DNA of 10,738 nt from Limnohabitans sp. (GTDB taxonomy: Bacteria; Pseudomonadota; Gammaproteobacteria; Burkholderiales; Burkholderiaceae_C): assembly GCA_024641725.1 (NCBI GenBank), contig JAHECM010000141.1, positions 1 through 10,738 of the forward strand, written 5' to 3'. Positions within the stretch are counted from its first letter, which is position 1. Every line of letters begins with the position of its first letter. The notes under the pieces were generated by a model that was not told the DNA's origin, did no database searches, and worked only from the letters and a program-made list of their open reading frames with translations. Below, in pieces: positions 1 to 6,664 of this stretch. Both the position numbers and the translations under genes were made by a program.

Positions 1-917
1 GAGGCCAAGTCGGTGGTCACCACCACATCCCAGCGGCCCGCCTTGAAGTCGTTGAGCACGTCTTGGCGTGCGCCCTGGCTCATCTCGCCATGGAAGGCGG
101 TGGCGTAGATGCCCGCCTTGTACAGCTTGCCCGCCACATGCTCGCAGGCGTAGCGCGTGGCCACAAACACCAACACCCGCTTCCAGGCTTTTTCGGCCAT
201 CAAGTGGCGCAGCAAAGCGGTGCGTTTTTTCTCGTCCACAGCAATCGCGCGTTGCTGAATGTCGGGGTGGTGCGCATCCAACTCTTCGACCGTCACACGC
301 ACCGGATCGTGCAAAAGGCTTTGCGCCAGCGCTTGCACCTCGGGGCCGAAGGTGGCCGAAAACAGCAAGGTTTGACGCTGCTCGGGCAACAAGCCCAGCA
401 CACGCTGCAGTTCGTCGGCAAAGCCCACATCCAGCAAGCGGTCGGCCTCGTCCAGCACCAAGTGCTGCACCGAAGCCAGCGCGAGCGCGTTGTGCGCCAC
501 CAGGTCCAGCAAACGTCCGGGCGTAGCCACCACCATGTCGGCACCGCCGCGCAGGCCCATCATTTGCGGGTTGATCGACACGCCGCCGTACACCACCGCC
601 ACCTTGAGCCCCAAGGGGTAGCCGAGGTGGGTGAGCACATCGCCCACCTGCACCGCCAGCTCTCGTGTGGGCACCAACACCAACGTGCGAATGGGTCGGC
701 GGAAATTGGTCTGACGCGGCTGCAGCACATGCTGCTGCACCAGCGGCAAGGCGAAGGCCAAGGTTTTGCCCGAGCCTGTGGGCGCAGTGGCCCACACATC
801 GCGGCCCTGCAGCGCCGCCGGAATGGCCTCGGCCTGGATGGGGGTGGGGGCGTACAAGCCCATGTCACCCACGGCACGCAAAAGCGCTGGGGTCAGGCCA
901 AGTTGGTCAAAGTTCAC
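1..917 (-). CDS. DEAD-box ATP-dependent RNA helicase, C-terminal part missing (window edge)
   Basis: ATP-dependent RNA helicase that unwinds short RNA duplexes in the cytoplasm, in ribosome assembly or mRNA turnover. All DEAD-box core motifs up to motif V are visible: Q motif region with PTPIQ at residues 24-28, motif I APTGSGKT at 45-52, PTREL at 83-87, GG at 111-112, TPGR at 132-135, DEAD at 156-159, SAT at 187-189, then the second RecA domain with VLVFVAT and, at the edge, DVVVTTDLA. About 305 residues are present; the rest of the second RecA domain lies outside the window. The start is a GTG at 917-915. It gives the family-typical N-terminus (V)NFDQLGLTPALLRA, and an in-frame TGA sits directly upstream, so no earlier start is possible. 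No good ribosome binding site is seen. The gene follows purH on the same strand after 96 bases. Motif I (APTGSGKT rather than AQTGTGKT) is closer to SrmB-type sequences than to classic RhlE, so I give no symbol. Confidence 0.93.
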   Translation of the reverse strand, partial: MNFDQLGLTPALLRAVGDMGLYAPTPIQAEAIPAALQGRDVWATAPTGSGKTLAFALPLVQQHVLQPRQTNFRRPIRTLVLVPTRELAVQVGDVLTHLGYPLGLKVAVVYGGVSINPQMMGLRGGADMVVATPGRLLDLVAHNALALASVQHLVLDEADRLLDVGFADELQRVLGLLPEQRQTLLFSATFGPEVQALAQSLLHDPVRVTVEELDAHHPDIQQRAIAVDEKKRTALLRHLMAEKAWKRVLVFVATRYACEHVAGKLYKAGIYATAFHGEMSQGARQDVLNDFKAGRWDVVVTTDLA

Positions 918-950
918 TCAGTGGTTTCAGTGTTGGTTGAAAAAAGTTGC

Positions 951-1007
951 TCACTGTCTGCGGCAGCGGGCACCCATCGTTGGGCTGCCACGCTTCGCTC
1001 GCAGTGA
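951..1007 (-). repeat. REP-like extragenic hairpin between purH and the helicase gene; possible weak terminator
   Basis: Two nested inverted repeats share this spacer: outer TCACTG (951-956) with CAGTGA (1002-1007), and inner GGCAGC (962-967) with GCTGCC (984-989). The minus strand contains TGCGAGCGAAGCGTGGCA (1003-986), which resembles a short palindromic repeat I know as scattered between genes in many bacterial genomes. The structure starts 6 bases after the purH stop codon. On the minus strand a run of six T (945-940) follows 5 bases after the stem, so it may also weaken transcription from purH into the helicase gene. Membership of a repeat family is from memory; only one copy is in the window. 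Confidence 0.5.
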
Positions 1008-1013
1008 CAGAGA

Positions 1014-2600
1014 TCAATGGCGGAAGTGACGCACACCCGTGAACACCATCGCCACACCACGCTCGTTGGCGGCGTCAATCACTTCTTGATCGCGCATGGA
1101 GCCGCCGGGCTGGGCCACACAGGTGGCGCCTGCGTCGACCACCACATCAAGGCCGTCGCGGAAGGGGAAGAAGGCGTCGCTCGCCACCACGGTGTGTTGC
1201 AGGCTGAGCTTGGCCGCTTCGGCCTTGATGCTGGCGATGCGGGCGGAGTCCAAGCGGCTCATTTGGCCGGCTCCCACGCCCATGGTCATGCCGTTTTTGC
1301 AGAACACGATGGCGTTGGACTTGACGAACTTGGCCACTTTCCACGCGAACAGCAAATCGCTCAACTCTTCAGGGGTGGGTTGTTTGACGGTAACGATCTT
1401 GAGGTCGGCCAAAGCCAGCTCGTGGTTGTCGGCGCTTTGCAGCAAGAGGCCTGAGCCCACGCGCTTGGTTTCCAAAGCATTGCGCACGTTGCCATAGTGA
1501 GCGGGCAAAGCGATTTTCATCAAGCGCACATTGACTTTGCTCTTGAACACGTCCAGCGCTTCCGCGCTGAAGTCGGGGGCCATGAGCACTTCGACAAACT
1601 GCTTGCTCACCGCTTCGGCAGCGGCTTTGTCCACGGGGCGGTTGAAGGCGATGATGCCGCCAAACGCGCTGGTGGGGTCGGTTTGGAAGGCTTTGCTGTA
1701 GGCCTCCAGCGGGTTCGCGCCCACGGCCACGCCGCAGGGGTTGGCGTGTTTGACGATGACGCACGCGGAGCCTTCAAAGCTCTTGACGCATTCCCAAGCG
1801 GCGTCGGCGTCGGCGATGTTGTTGTAGCTCAGCTCTTTGCCTTGCAGCTGCACACCAGTAGCAAGCGAGCCCGCAGCGGGGGCCAAGTCGCGGAACCAAG
1901 CGGCTTGCTGGTGGCTGTTTTCGCCGTAGCGCAGGTCTTGCACTTTCACGTACTGCTCGTTGAACTGGCCCGGAAACTGGGCGCGCTCGGGCACGTAGTC
2001 TTCGCTGAGTTTTTCGGCTTCTAAGTTGACGCTGGAGAGGTAGTTGCTGATCGCGCCGTCGTACTGGCTGATGCGGTTGAACGCGGCCACCGACAGGGCA
2101 AAGCGCAGTTTGTCGGACAGTTTTCCGTTGGCTTTGAGTTCGGCCACCACATCGGCGTATTGGCTGGCGTCGGTCACGATGCCCACGTCTTTCCAGTTTT
2201 TGGCGGCACTGCGCACCATGGCGGGGCCGCCAATGTCGATGTTCTCGATGGCGTCGGCCAATGTGCAACCGGGCTTGGCGACGGTGGCTTCAAAGGGGTA
2301 GAGGTTGACGATGAGCAGGTCGATGGTATCGATGTCGTGCGCCTTCAAAGCGGCCATGTGCTCGGGCGTGTCGCGGCGGGCCAGCAGGCCACCGTGCACT
2401 TTGGGGTGCAGGGTTTTGACGCGGCCATCGAGCATTTCGGGGAAGCCGGTGAGCTCGGCCACTTCGGTCACGGGCAGGCCTTGTTCGGCCAGCAGTTTGG
2501 CGGTGCCGCCGGTAGAAATGAGGCCCACGCCCAGCGCGTGCAGTTGCTGCGCGAGTTCGACGATGCCGGTTTTGTCAGAGACGGAGATGAGGGCTTTCAT
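1014..2600 (-). CDS. purH: Bifunctional AICAR transformylase / IMP cyclohydrolase PurH
   Basis: Catalyses the last two steps of purine synthesis in the cytoplasm: formylation of AICAR with 10-formyl-tetrahydrofolate, then ring closure to IMP. The protein is 528 residues, the normal family length. The N-terminal MGS-like cyclohydrolase domain shows STGGT (29-33) and GRVKTLHPKVHGG (59-71). The transformylase half shows RYGENSH (224-230) and KHANPCG (284-290), whose Lys-His pair (284, 285) is catalytic in the family, and ends with SDAFFPF and QPGGSMRD blocks. The ATG at 2600 gives the expected MKALISVSDKTG start. It is preceded by AAGAAAG (2612-2606), which overlaps the fis stop codon, so purH translation is probably linked to fis. 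It is the last gene of the dusB-fis-purH operon. No truncation or frameshift is seen. Confidence 0.98.
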   Translation of the reverse strand: MKALISVSDKTGIVELAQQLHALGVGLISTGGTAKLLAEQGLPVTEVAELTGFPEMLDGRVKTLHPKVHGGLLARRDTPEHMAALKAHDIDTIDLLIVNLYPFEATVAKPGCTLADAIENIDIGGPAMVRSAAKNWKDVGIVTDASQYADVVAELKANGKLSDKLRFALSVAAFNRISQYDGAISNYLSSVNLEAEKLSEDYVPERAQFPGQFNEQYVKVQDLRYGENSHQQAAWFRDLAPAAGSLATGVQLQGKELSYNNIADADAAWECVKSFEGSACVIVKHANPCGVAVGANPLEAYSKAFQTDPTSAFGGIIAFNRPVDKAAAEAVSKQFVEVLMAPDFSAEALDVFKSKVNVRLMKIALPAHYGNVRNALETKRVGSGLLLQSADNHELALADLKIVTVKQPTPEELSDLLFAWKVAKFVKSNAIVFCKNGMTMGVGAGQMSRLDSARIASIKAEAAKLSLQHTVVASDAFFPFRDGLDVVVDAGATCVAQPGGSMRDQEVIDAANERGVAMVFTGVRHFRH

Positions 2601-2610
2601 GGGGACTTTC

Positions 2611-2853
2611 TTATTTGTTGATCAGTTGGTGGTCGAGCAGTTTTTTGCGCAGGGTGTTGCGGTTCAGGCCCAACCAGTCGGCCGCGCGGGACTGGTTTTG
2701 TCCAGCGCGCTGCATGACCAAGTCCAGCAAGGGGCGCTCCACCACCTTCACCAGCATGTCGTACAGGCCCGCTGGGTCGTCCCCGTCCAGGTCGCGAAAA
2801 TAGTCTTCGAGGTTGGCCCGCACGCAGGCCTCAATGCTTTGTCGTTCGCTCAT
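2611..2853 (-). CDS. fis: Fis family DNA-binding protein
   Basis: Nucleoid-associated DNA-bending protein and transcription regulator, acting as a homodimer. The 80-residue product aligns with the core and helix-turn-helix of enterobacterial Fis: NLEDYFRDLDG (14-24), ERPLLDLVMQ (39-48) and the C-terminal recognition region NQSRAADWLGLNRNTLRKKL (53-72). It lacks the roughly 20-residue N-terminal arm of the 98-residue E. coli protein; this short form is usual for betaproteobacteria as far as I recall. The start ATG (2853-2851) overlaps the dusB stop codon as ATGA, so translation is coupled. In gammaproteobacteria fis also sits directly behind dusB, which supports the assignment. Its targets cannot be read from this window. 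Confidence 0.95.
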   Translation of the reverse strand: MSERQSIEACVRANLEDYFRDLDGDDPAGLYDMLVKVVERPLLDLVMQRAGQNQSRAADWLGLNRNTLRKKLLDHQLINK

Positions 2854-3881
2854 TCTGTGGTCTCAACGATGGGCTTGCCAGTGGCAAGCGGTAAACGGTC
2901 CATCTGCATGGCCAAGCCTGCCAAGTAGGCGGCCACGGCGCTCAGTTGCTGGTCAGCGGTATCGAGCTGGTTCATGGCATCGCGAAAGGCGTCGCCCCCC
3001 GGCAAGTCACGCACATACCAGCCAATGTGTTTGCGCGCCGAGCGCACACCGGTGTAGTCGCCGTACAGGCTGTAGTGGTCTTGCAAGTGCGCCAGCAAGG
3101 CGCGCTGCACTTCGGCCACCAGCGGCGGGGCCAGGTGCTCGCCCGTGGCCATGTAGTGGGCGATTTCGCGAAACAACCAGGGCCGTCCTTGGGCTGCGCG
3201 GCCAATCATCACGGCGTCTGCGCCGGTGCGCTGCAGGACTTCGACGGCTTTTTCGGGCGAATCCACGTCGCCGTTGGCCACCACAGGAATGCGCAGCGCG
3301 GCTTTGACGGCGGCGATGGTGTCGTATTCGGCCTCACCCTTGTAGCCTTGCTCGCGCGTGCGGCCATGCACGGTGACCATGTGCACGCCCGCTTGTTCGG
3401 CGGCGCGCGCAATGCTGAGGGCATTTTTTTCAGTCTGGCACCAGCCGGTGCGCATTTTCAGGGTCACGGGCACGCCATGGGGCAAGGCAGCCTCGACCAC
3501 GGCGCTGACGATCTCCAGCGCCAGTGTTTCGTCTTGCATCAGGGCAGAGCCAGCCCATTTGTTGCAGACTTTTTTGGCCGGGCAGCCCATGTTGATGTCG
3601 ATGATTTGTGCGCCCCGGTCGATGTTGTAGCGCGCGGCGTCGGCCATCATGGGCGCATCGGTGCCTGCAATTTGCACCGCAATCGGGCCGGGCTCGCCGT
3701 CGTGGTTGGCCCGGCGCGAGGTTTTGAGGGACTGGAACAGGTCGGGCCTCGAGGTGACCATTTCGCTCACGGCATAGCCCGCACCAAACTCGCGGCACAA
3801 CTGTCGAAACGGCCGGTCGGTCACCCCCGCCATGGGGGCGACGAACAGGTTGTTCGGCAAGGTGTAGGGACCAATCTGCAT
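2850..3881 (-). CDS. dusB: tRNA-dihydrouridine synthase B
   Basis: FMN-dependent enzyme that uses NADPH to reduce specific uridines in the tRNA D-loop. The 343-residue protein starts with the family-typical MQIGPYTLPNNLFVAPMAGV. It shows the signature NMGCPAKK (97-104) with the catalytic Cys100, the lysine-containing KMRTGW (142-147), HGRT (172-175), ANGDV (202-206) and the phosphate-binding IGRAAQGRPW (226-235), followed by a helical C-terminal domain. The ATG at 3881 fits the family N-terminus, although the upstream bases (GCCCCAGCCCACCC) hold no clear ribosome binding site. It is the first gene of the dusB-fis-purH operon; a likely -10 element lies about 47 bases upstream. Assignment to the B subfamily rests on sequence style and on the following fis gene. 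Confidence 0.96.
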   Translation of the reverse strand: MQIGPYTLPNNLFVAPMAGVTDRPFRQLCREFGAGYAVSEMVTSRPDLFQSLKTSRRANHDGEPGPIAVQIAGTDAPMMADAARYNIDRGAQIIDINMGCPAKKVCNKWAGSALMQDETLALEIVSAVVEAALPHGVPVTLKMRTGWCQTEKNALSIARAAEQAGVHMVTVHGRTREQGYKGEAEYDTIAAVKAALRIPVVANGDVDSPEKAVEVLQRTGADAVMIGRAAQGRPWLFREIAHYMATGEHLAPPLVAEVQRALLAHLQDHYSLYGDYTGVRSARKHIGWYVRDLPGGDAFRDAMNQLDTADQQLSAVAAYLAGLAMQMDRLPLATGKPIVETTE

Positions 3882-3927
3882 GGGTGGGCTGGGGCTCGAA
3901 ATGGGGGATGCCTAAAAAGGAGGCACG

Positions 3928-3933
3928 ATTGTA
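3928..3933 (-). promoter_or_regulatory. Probable -10 element of the dusB-fis-purH operon (TACAAT)
   Basis: On the minus strand the bases read CTACAATCGT, one mismatch from TATAAT. Transcription would start near 3921 and leave a leader of about 40 bases before dusB. No convincing -35 hexamer is seen at 16-18 bases. The element touches one arm of the inverted repeat at 3933-3955. The same ten bases occur as the predicted -10 of the monooxygenase gene at 6664-6673. Confidence 0.5.
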
Positions 3934-3955
3934 GTTGCTTAATATTTCAGCAACT
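3933..3955. promoter_or_regulatory. Inverted repeat in the dusB promoter, operator-like
   Basis: AGTTGCT (3933-3939) and AGCAACT (3949-3955) form a perfect 7-bp inverted repeat with a 9-base AT-rich spacer. A second perfect repeat, TTTCAG (3945-3950) and CTGAAA (3954-3959) with spacer CAA, overlaps its right half. The two cannot form as hairpins at the same time. The site covers the -10/-35 region of the predicted dusB promoter, where a repressor or activator would bind. No regulator can be named. Chance cannot be excluded for repeats this short. Confidence 0.4.
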
Positions 3956-4009
3956 GAAAGTTGTGTGTGGTAAGCACAGACCGCCACGCTGCGCCCAACA
4001 GCGCAGCGC

Positions 4010-4015
4010 TACACT
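4010..4015 (+). promoter_or_regulatory. Possible -10 element for the YqaA/hydrolase pair (TACACT)
   Basis: GCTACACTGC ends 7 bases before the ATG at 4023, so a transcript started here would have almost no leader. No -35 hexamer and no ribosome binding site are evident, which fits leaderless expression but is weak evidence. Confidence 0.3.
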
Positions 4016-4022
4016 GCCCCGC

Positions 4023-4505
4023 ATGGAAGCATGGCTCTCACATCTGTTGCATTGGCTGTCCCTGCCGGAGTTTGGCTTGTCCACATTGTTTGTGGTGGCC
4101 TTTGTTTCGGCCACCCTGCTGCCGCTGGGCTCTGAGCCTGCTTTGCTGGGCTTGGTCACACTCAACCCCGACTTGCTGTGGCCCAGCATTGCCGTGGCCA
4201 CGGCAGGCAACACCCTGGGCGGCATGGTCACTTGGTGGATGGGATGGGGGGCGCACCGCTTCAAAGACCAATGGGGCCATTCAGCCTCGCACCTGCGCGC
4301 GCTGGAATGGCTCGAAAAACTGGGCCCCAAAGCCTGCCTGCTGGCTTGGCTGCCCTTGGTGGGCGACCCGCTGTGCGCGGTGGCCGGTTGGCTGCACCTG
4401 CCCTTGTGGCCCTGCACGGTCTATATGGCGATCGGAAAATTTTTGCGGTATGTGACGATGACAGCGCTGGTGCTGTGGGTTTTTCCTGAAGGTTTGATGA
4501 CATGA
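4023..4505 (+). CDS. YqaA/DedA-type (VTT domain) inner-membrane protein
   Basis: Small integral membrane protein of 160 residues, the usual size for YqaA-type members of the SNARE-associated/DedA (VTT) superfamily. Larger DedA relatives move or flip lipid carriers or phospholipids; the role of this short branch is not established. Visible features are a hydrophobic N-terminal segment (about 17-50) with PLGSEPALLGLV, a glycine-rich turn GNTLGGMVTWWMGWG, a charged cytoplasmic-type stretch, and the family-like LAWLPLVGDPLCAVAGWL followed by a last hydrophobic helix. The ATG at 4023 is chosen because the domain begins there; the reading frame stays open for another kilobase upstream only as a shadow on the strand opposite dusB. 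No ribosome binding site is seen. The stop overlaps the next start as ATGA, pairing it with the hydrolase. Confidence 0.85.
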   Translation: MEAWLSHLLHWLSLPEFGLSTLFVVAFVSATLLPLGSEPALLGLVTLNPDLLWPSIAVATAGNTLGGMVTWWMGWGAHRFKDQWGHSASHLRALEWLEKLGPKACLLAWLPLVGDPLCAVAGWLHLPLWPCTVYMAIGKFLRYVTMTALVLWVFPEGLMT

Positions 4506-5455
4506 AATCTCTGACCCTGCTGCGCTGGTTGGCGCTGATCTTTTTGGCAACACTGGCCGCTGGTCTGGTCCTGTCATGGGCGCCCGACCGCAGCGTCGAC
4601 AGCCTGAAGGCCCGTTGGGCGCCTGCCCCGTCCCAATTCATCTCGCTGCAAGGCATGCAGGTGCACCTGCGTGACGAAGGCCCGCGCGATGACCCCGAGC
4701 CCATCGTGCTGATCCACGGCACTTCAGCCAGCCTGCACACCTGGGACGGCTGGACAGCGGCGCTCCAAGGCCAGCGCCGCGTCATCCGCATGGACCTGCC
4801 CGGTTTTGGCCTCACGGGCCCCGCCCCCGATGGCGACTACCGCATGACCCGATACGCCGACTTCATCGCGGCGCTGCTGGACCAGCTGGGCGTGCGCCGT
4901 GCGGTGCTGGCGGGCAACTCGCTGGGCGGTGGCGTGGCCTGGCGCACGGCAGTGCAGCACCCCGATCGGGTCAGCCGTCTGGTGCTGGTGGACGCGAGCG
5001 GGTATCCGCTGCAATCGACCTCGGTTCCCTTGGGCTTCAGGCTGGCGCAGATAGAGTGGCTCAAGCCTGTGATGAGCCGACTCTTGCCCCGGCGCATGAT
5101 CGCGTCCAGCGTGCGCAACGTCTACGCCGACCCGGACAAGGTCACGCCCGAACTGGTGGACCGTTACTACGAGCTGACGCTGCGCGCAGGCAACCGCGAG
5201 AGCCTGACCCAGCGCATCAAGCTGCGCGAGACCGATGCCCAGTCCGCCGGGTTGATCACCACCATTGGCCAGCCCACGCTGATTTTGTGGGGCGCACAGG
5301 ACCGGCTCATCACCGAGCCGTCCGGCCAACGCTTTCACCAAGACATTGCTGGCAGCCAATACGTGGTGTTTGACGGCCTGGGCCATGTGCCGCAAGAGGA
5401 AGACCCACAGCGCAGCGTGGCCGAGGTGCTGAAGTTCCTGGCGGCCAAACGCTGA
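4502..5455 (+). CDS. Membrane-anchored alpha/beta-fold hydrolase
   Basis: Serine hydrolase of the alpha/beta-fold (Abhydrolase) superfamily, 317 residues. The N-terminus has a hydrophobic segment at about 4-26 after two basic residues, read as a signal anchor or signal peptide, so the catalytic domain probably faces the periplasm. Motifs are LIHGTSAS (70-77, oxyanion hole), DLPGFG (98-103), the nucleophile elbow GNSLGG with Ser140, Asp267 in WGAQDRL, and His295 in GLGHVPQEEDP, so the triad is complete. A cap region with WLKPVMSRLLP lies between the nucleophile and the acid. The natural substrate cannot be told from sequence; an ester or lipid is only a guess. Start ATG 4502 overlaps the stop of the VTT protein and has GAAGG at 4488-4492. 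A strong terminator follows 8 bases after the stop codon. Confidence 0.9.
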   Translation: MKSLTLLRWLALIFLATLAAGLVLSWAPDRSVDSLKARWAPAPSQFISLQGMQVHLRDEGPRDDPEPIVLIHGTSASLHTWDGWTAALQGQRRVIRMDLPGFGLTGPAPDGDYRMTRYADFIAALLDQLGVRRAVLAGNSLGGGVAWRTAVQHPDRVSRLVLVDASGYPLQSTSVPLGFRLAQIEWLKPVMSRLLPRRMIASSVRNVYADPDKVTPELVDRYYELTLRAGNRESLTQRIKLRETDAQSAGLITTIGQPTLILWGAQDRLITEPSGQRFHQDIAGSQYVVFDGLGHVPQEEDPQRSVAEVLKFLAAKR

Positions 5456-5462
5456 CAAAGCA

Positions 5463-5508
5463 GCTTGTATAAAAAAACCGCGCCAAGGCGCGGTTTTTTT
5501 ATACAAGC
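5463..5508. terminator. Bidirectional Rho-independent terminator, 22-bp perfect inverted repeat
   Basis: Bases 5463-5484 and 5487-5508 are exact reverse complements separated by AA. Each arm has a GC core (CCGCGCC / GGCGCGG) flanked by seven A or seven T and then an AT-rich end. Read from either strand this gives a GC-rich stem and a T7 tract. It lies 8 bases after the hydrolase stop (plus strand) and 10 bases after the ychF stop (minus strand), so it serves both convergent genes. Confidence 0.95.
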
Positions 5509-5518
5509 CGTGGGGAAC

Positions 5519-6610
5519 TCAAGAACTGAACAAGAAGTTCATCACATCGCCGTCTTTGACCACGTAGTCCTTGCCTTCGGCGCGCATCTTGCCCGCGTCT
5601 TTGGCGCCTTGCTCGCCTTTGAAGGCGATGAAGTCGTCAAACGCAATGGTTTGGGCGCGGATGTAGCCTTTTTCAAAGTCGGTGTGGATCACGCCAGCCG
5701 CTTGCGGGCCGGTGTCGCCCACATGGATGGTCCAAGCGCGCACCTCTTTGACGCCCGCTGTGAAGTACGTTTGCAGGCCCAACAAGGTGTAGGCCGAGCG
5801 GATCAGGCGGTTCAGGCCGGGCTCGTCTTGGCCAATTTCCTTCAAAAATTCCAAGCGATCGGCGTCATCCATCTCGGACAACTCGGCCTCGATCTTGGCG
5901 CAGATGGCCACCACCGGGGCGTTTTGCTTGGCGGCGAAGGCCTTGAGGCGGTCAAGGAAAGGGTTGTTCTCAAAGCCATCTTCCGACACGTTGGCCACGA
6001 ACATGGCGGGCTTGGCCGTGATCAAAAAGAACTGCTGCAACTGGGCGCGCTCTTCTTTGCTGAAGTCAATGGTGCGCACCGGTTGGGTGTCGTTCAGCGC
6101 GGTTTGGCATTTTTCCAAAATCGCCAGTTGCTTGATGGACTCTTTGTCCCCCGAACGGGCGGTCTTGCTCACGCGGTGCAAGGCTTTTTCAACGGCGGCC
6201 AAGTCGGCCAAGCACAGCTCGGTTTGGATGACTTCGATGTCGGCGATCGGGTCGACCTTGTTGGCCACGTGGATGACGTTGTCGTCTTCAAAGCAGCGCA
6301 CCACGTTGACGATGGCGTCTGTCTCGCGGATGTGGGCCAAAAACTTGTTGCCCAGGCCTTCGCCGGTGCTGGCACCAGCCACCAAGCCCGCAATGTCCAC
6401 AAACTCCACAATGGCGGGCACCACGCGCTCGGGCGTGATGATGTCCGACAGCTGGGCCAAACGGGGATCGGGCACTTCGACCACGCCCGTGTTGGGTTCG
6501 ATCGTGCAAAACGGGTAGTTTTCAGCGGCAATGCCGGCTTTGGTCAAGGCGTTGAAAAGGGTGGACTTGCCCACGTTGGGCAGGCCCACAATGCCGCATT
6601 TGAGGCTCAT
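5519..6610 (-). CDS. ychF: Obg-family redox-regulated ATPase YchF
   Basis: P-loop protein of the TRAFAC class that prefers ATP over GTP, binds ribosomes, and is linked in other bacteria to stress and oxidant responses and to translation initiation fidelity. At 363 residues it has the standard length. Motifs are P loop GLPNVGKS (9-16), DIAGLVAGAS (72-81), and NVSE (207-210) in place of the NKxD motif, which explains the ATP preference of the family. A coiled-coil insertion falls at about 130-195, and a C-terminal TGS domain begins near residue 278 and ends with KDYVVKDGDVMNFLFSS. The start MSLKCGIVGLPNVGKS is exactly family-typical; GAAAG lies about 7 bases ahead. The gene stands alone, convergent with the hydrolase gene and divergent from the monooxygenase gene. 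Confidence 0.98.
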   Translation of the reverse strand: MSLKCGIVGLPNVGKSTLFNALTKAGIAAENYPFCTIEPNTGVVEVPDPRLAQLSDIITPERVVPAIVEFVDIAGLVAGASTGEGLGNKFLAHIRETDAIVNVVRCFEDDNVIHVANKVDPIADIEVIQTELCLADLAAVEKALHRVSKTARSGDKESIKQLAILEKCQTALNDTQPVRTIDFSKEERAQLQQFFLITAKPAMFVANVSEDGFENNPFLDRLKAFAAKQNAPVVAICAKIEAELSEMDDADRLEFLKEIGQDEPGLNRLIRSAYTLLGLQTYFTAGVKEVRAWTIHVGDTGPQAAGVIHTDFEKGYIRAQTIAFDDFIAFKGEQGAKDAGKMRAEGKDYVVKDGDVMNFLFSS

Positions 6611-6645
6611 GGAAGACTTTCAGGGTAATTCGGGTTCAACCCGCG

Positions 6646-6651
6646 ATTTTA
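6646..6651 (-). promoter_or_regulatory. Probable -10 element of ychF (TAAAAT)
   Basis: On the minus strand the bases read CTAAAATCGC, one mismatch from TATAAT and matching the CTACAATCG pattern of the two other predicted promoters. Transcription would start near 6639, giving a leader of about 29 bases before the ychF ATG at 6610. A 5-bp inverted repeat, CCCGC (6640-6644) and GCGGG (6652-6656), brackets it. No clear -35 is seen. Confidence 0.5.
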
Positions 6652-6664
6652 GCGGGGGCCCTTC

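Noticed and set aside
63..1007. Long plus-strand open frame (314 codons) opposite the helicase gene
   Set aside because: It is the antisense shadow of the DEAD-box helicase; composition is rich in His, Gln and Arg and no domain is recognisable.
2160..2621. Plus-strand open frame of 153 codons opposite the start of purH
   Set aside because: Antisense shadow of purH with repetitive Gly/His/Val composition and no ribosome binding site or domain.
3917..3923. AAGGAGG, a perfect ribosome binding site on the plus strand
   Set aside because: No open frame follows; the only nearby start-like codon is TTG directly before TAG. On the minus strand it lies in the dusB leader as CCTCCTT and is probably chance.
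2946..4505. 519-codon plus-strand open frame reading into the YqaA-type gene
   Set aside because: The first 359 codons lie opposite dusB and make low-complexity Gly/Ala/His-rich sequence. Only the part from the ATG at 4023 encodes a real protein; not a fusion.
5465..6628. 387-codon plus-strand open frame opposite ychF
   Set aside because: Antisense shadow of ychF; it starts inside the terminator and has no recognisable domain.
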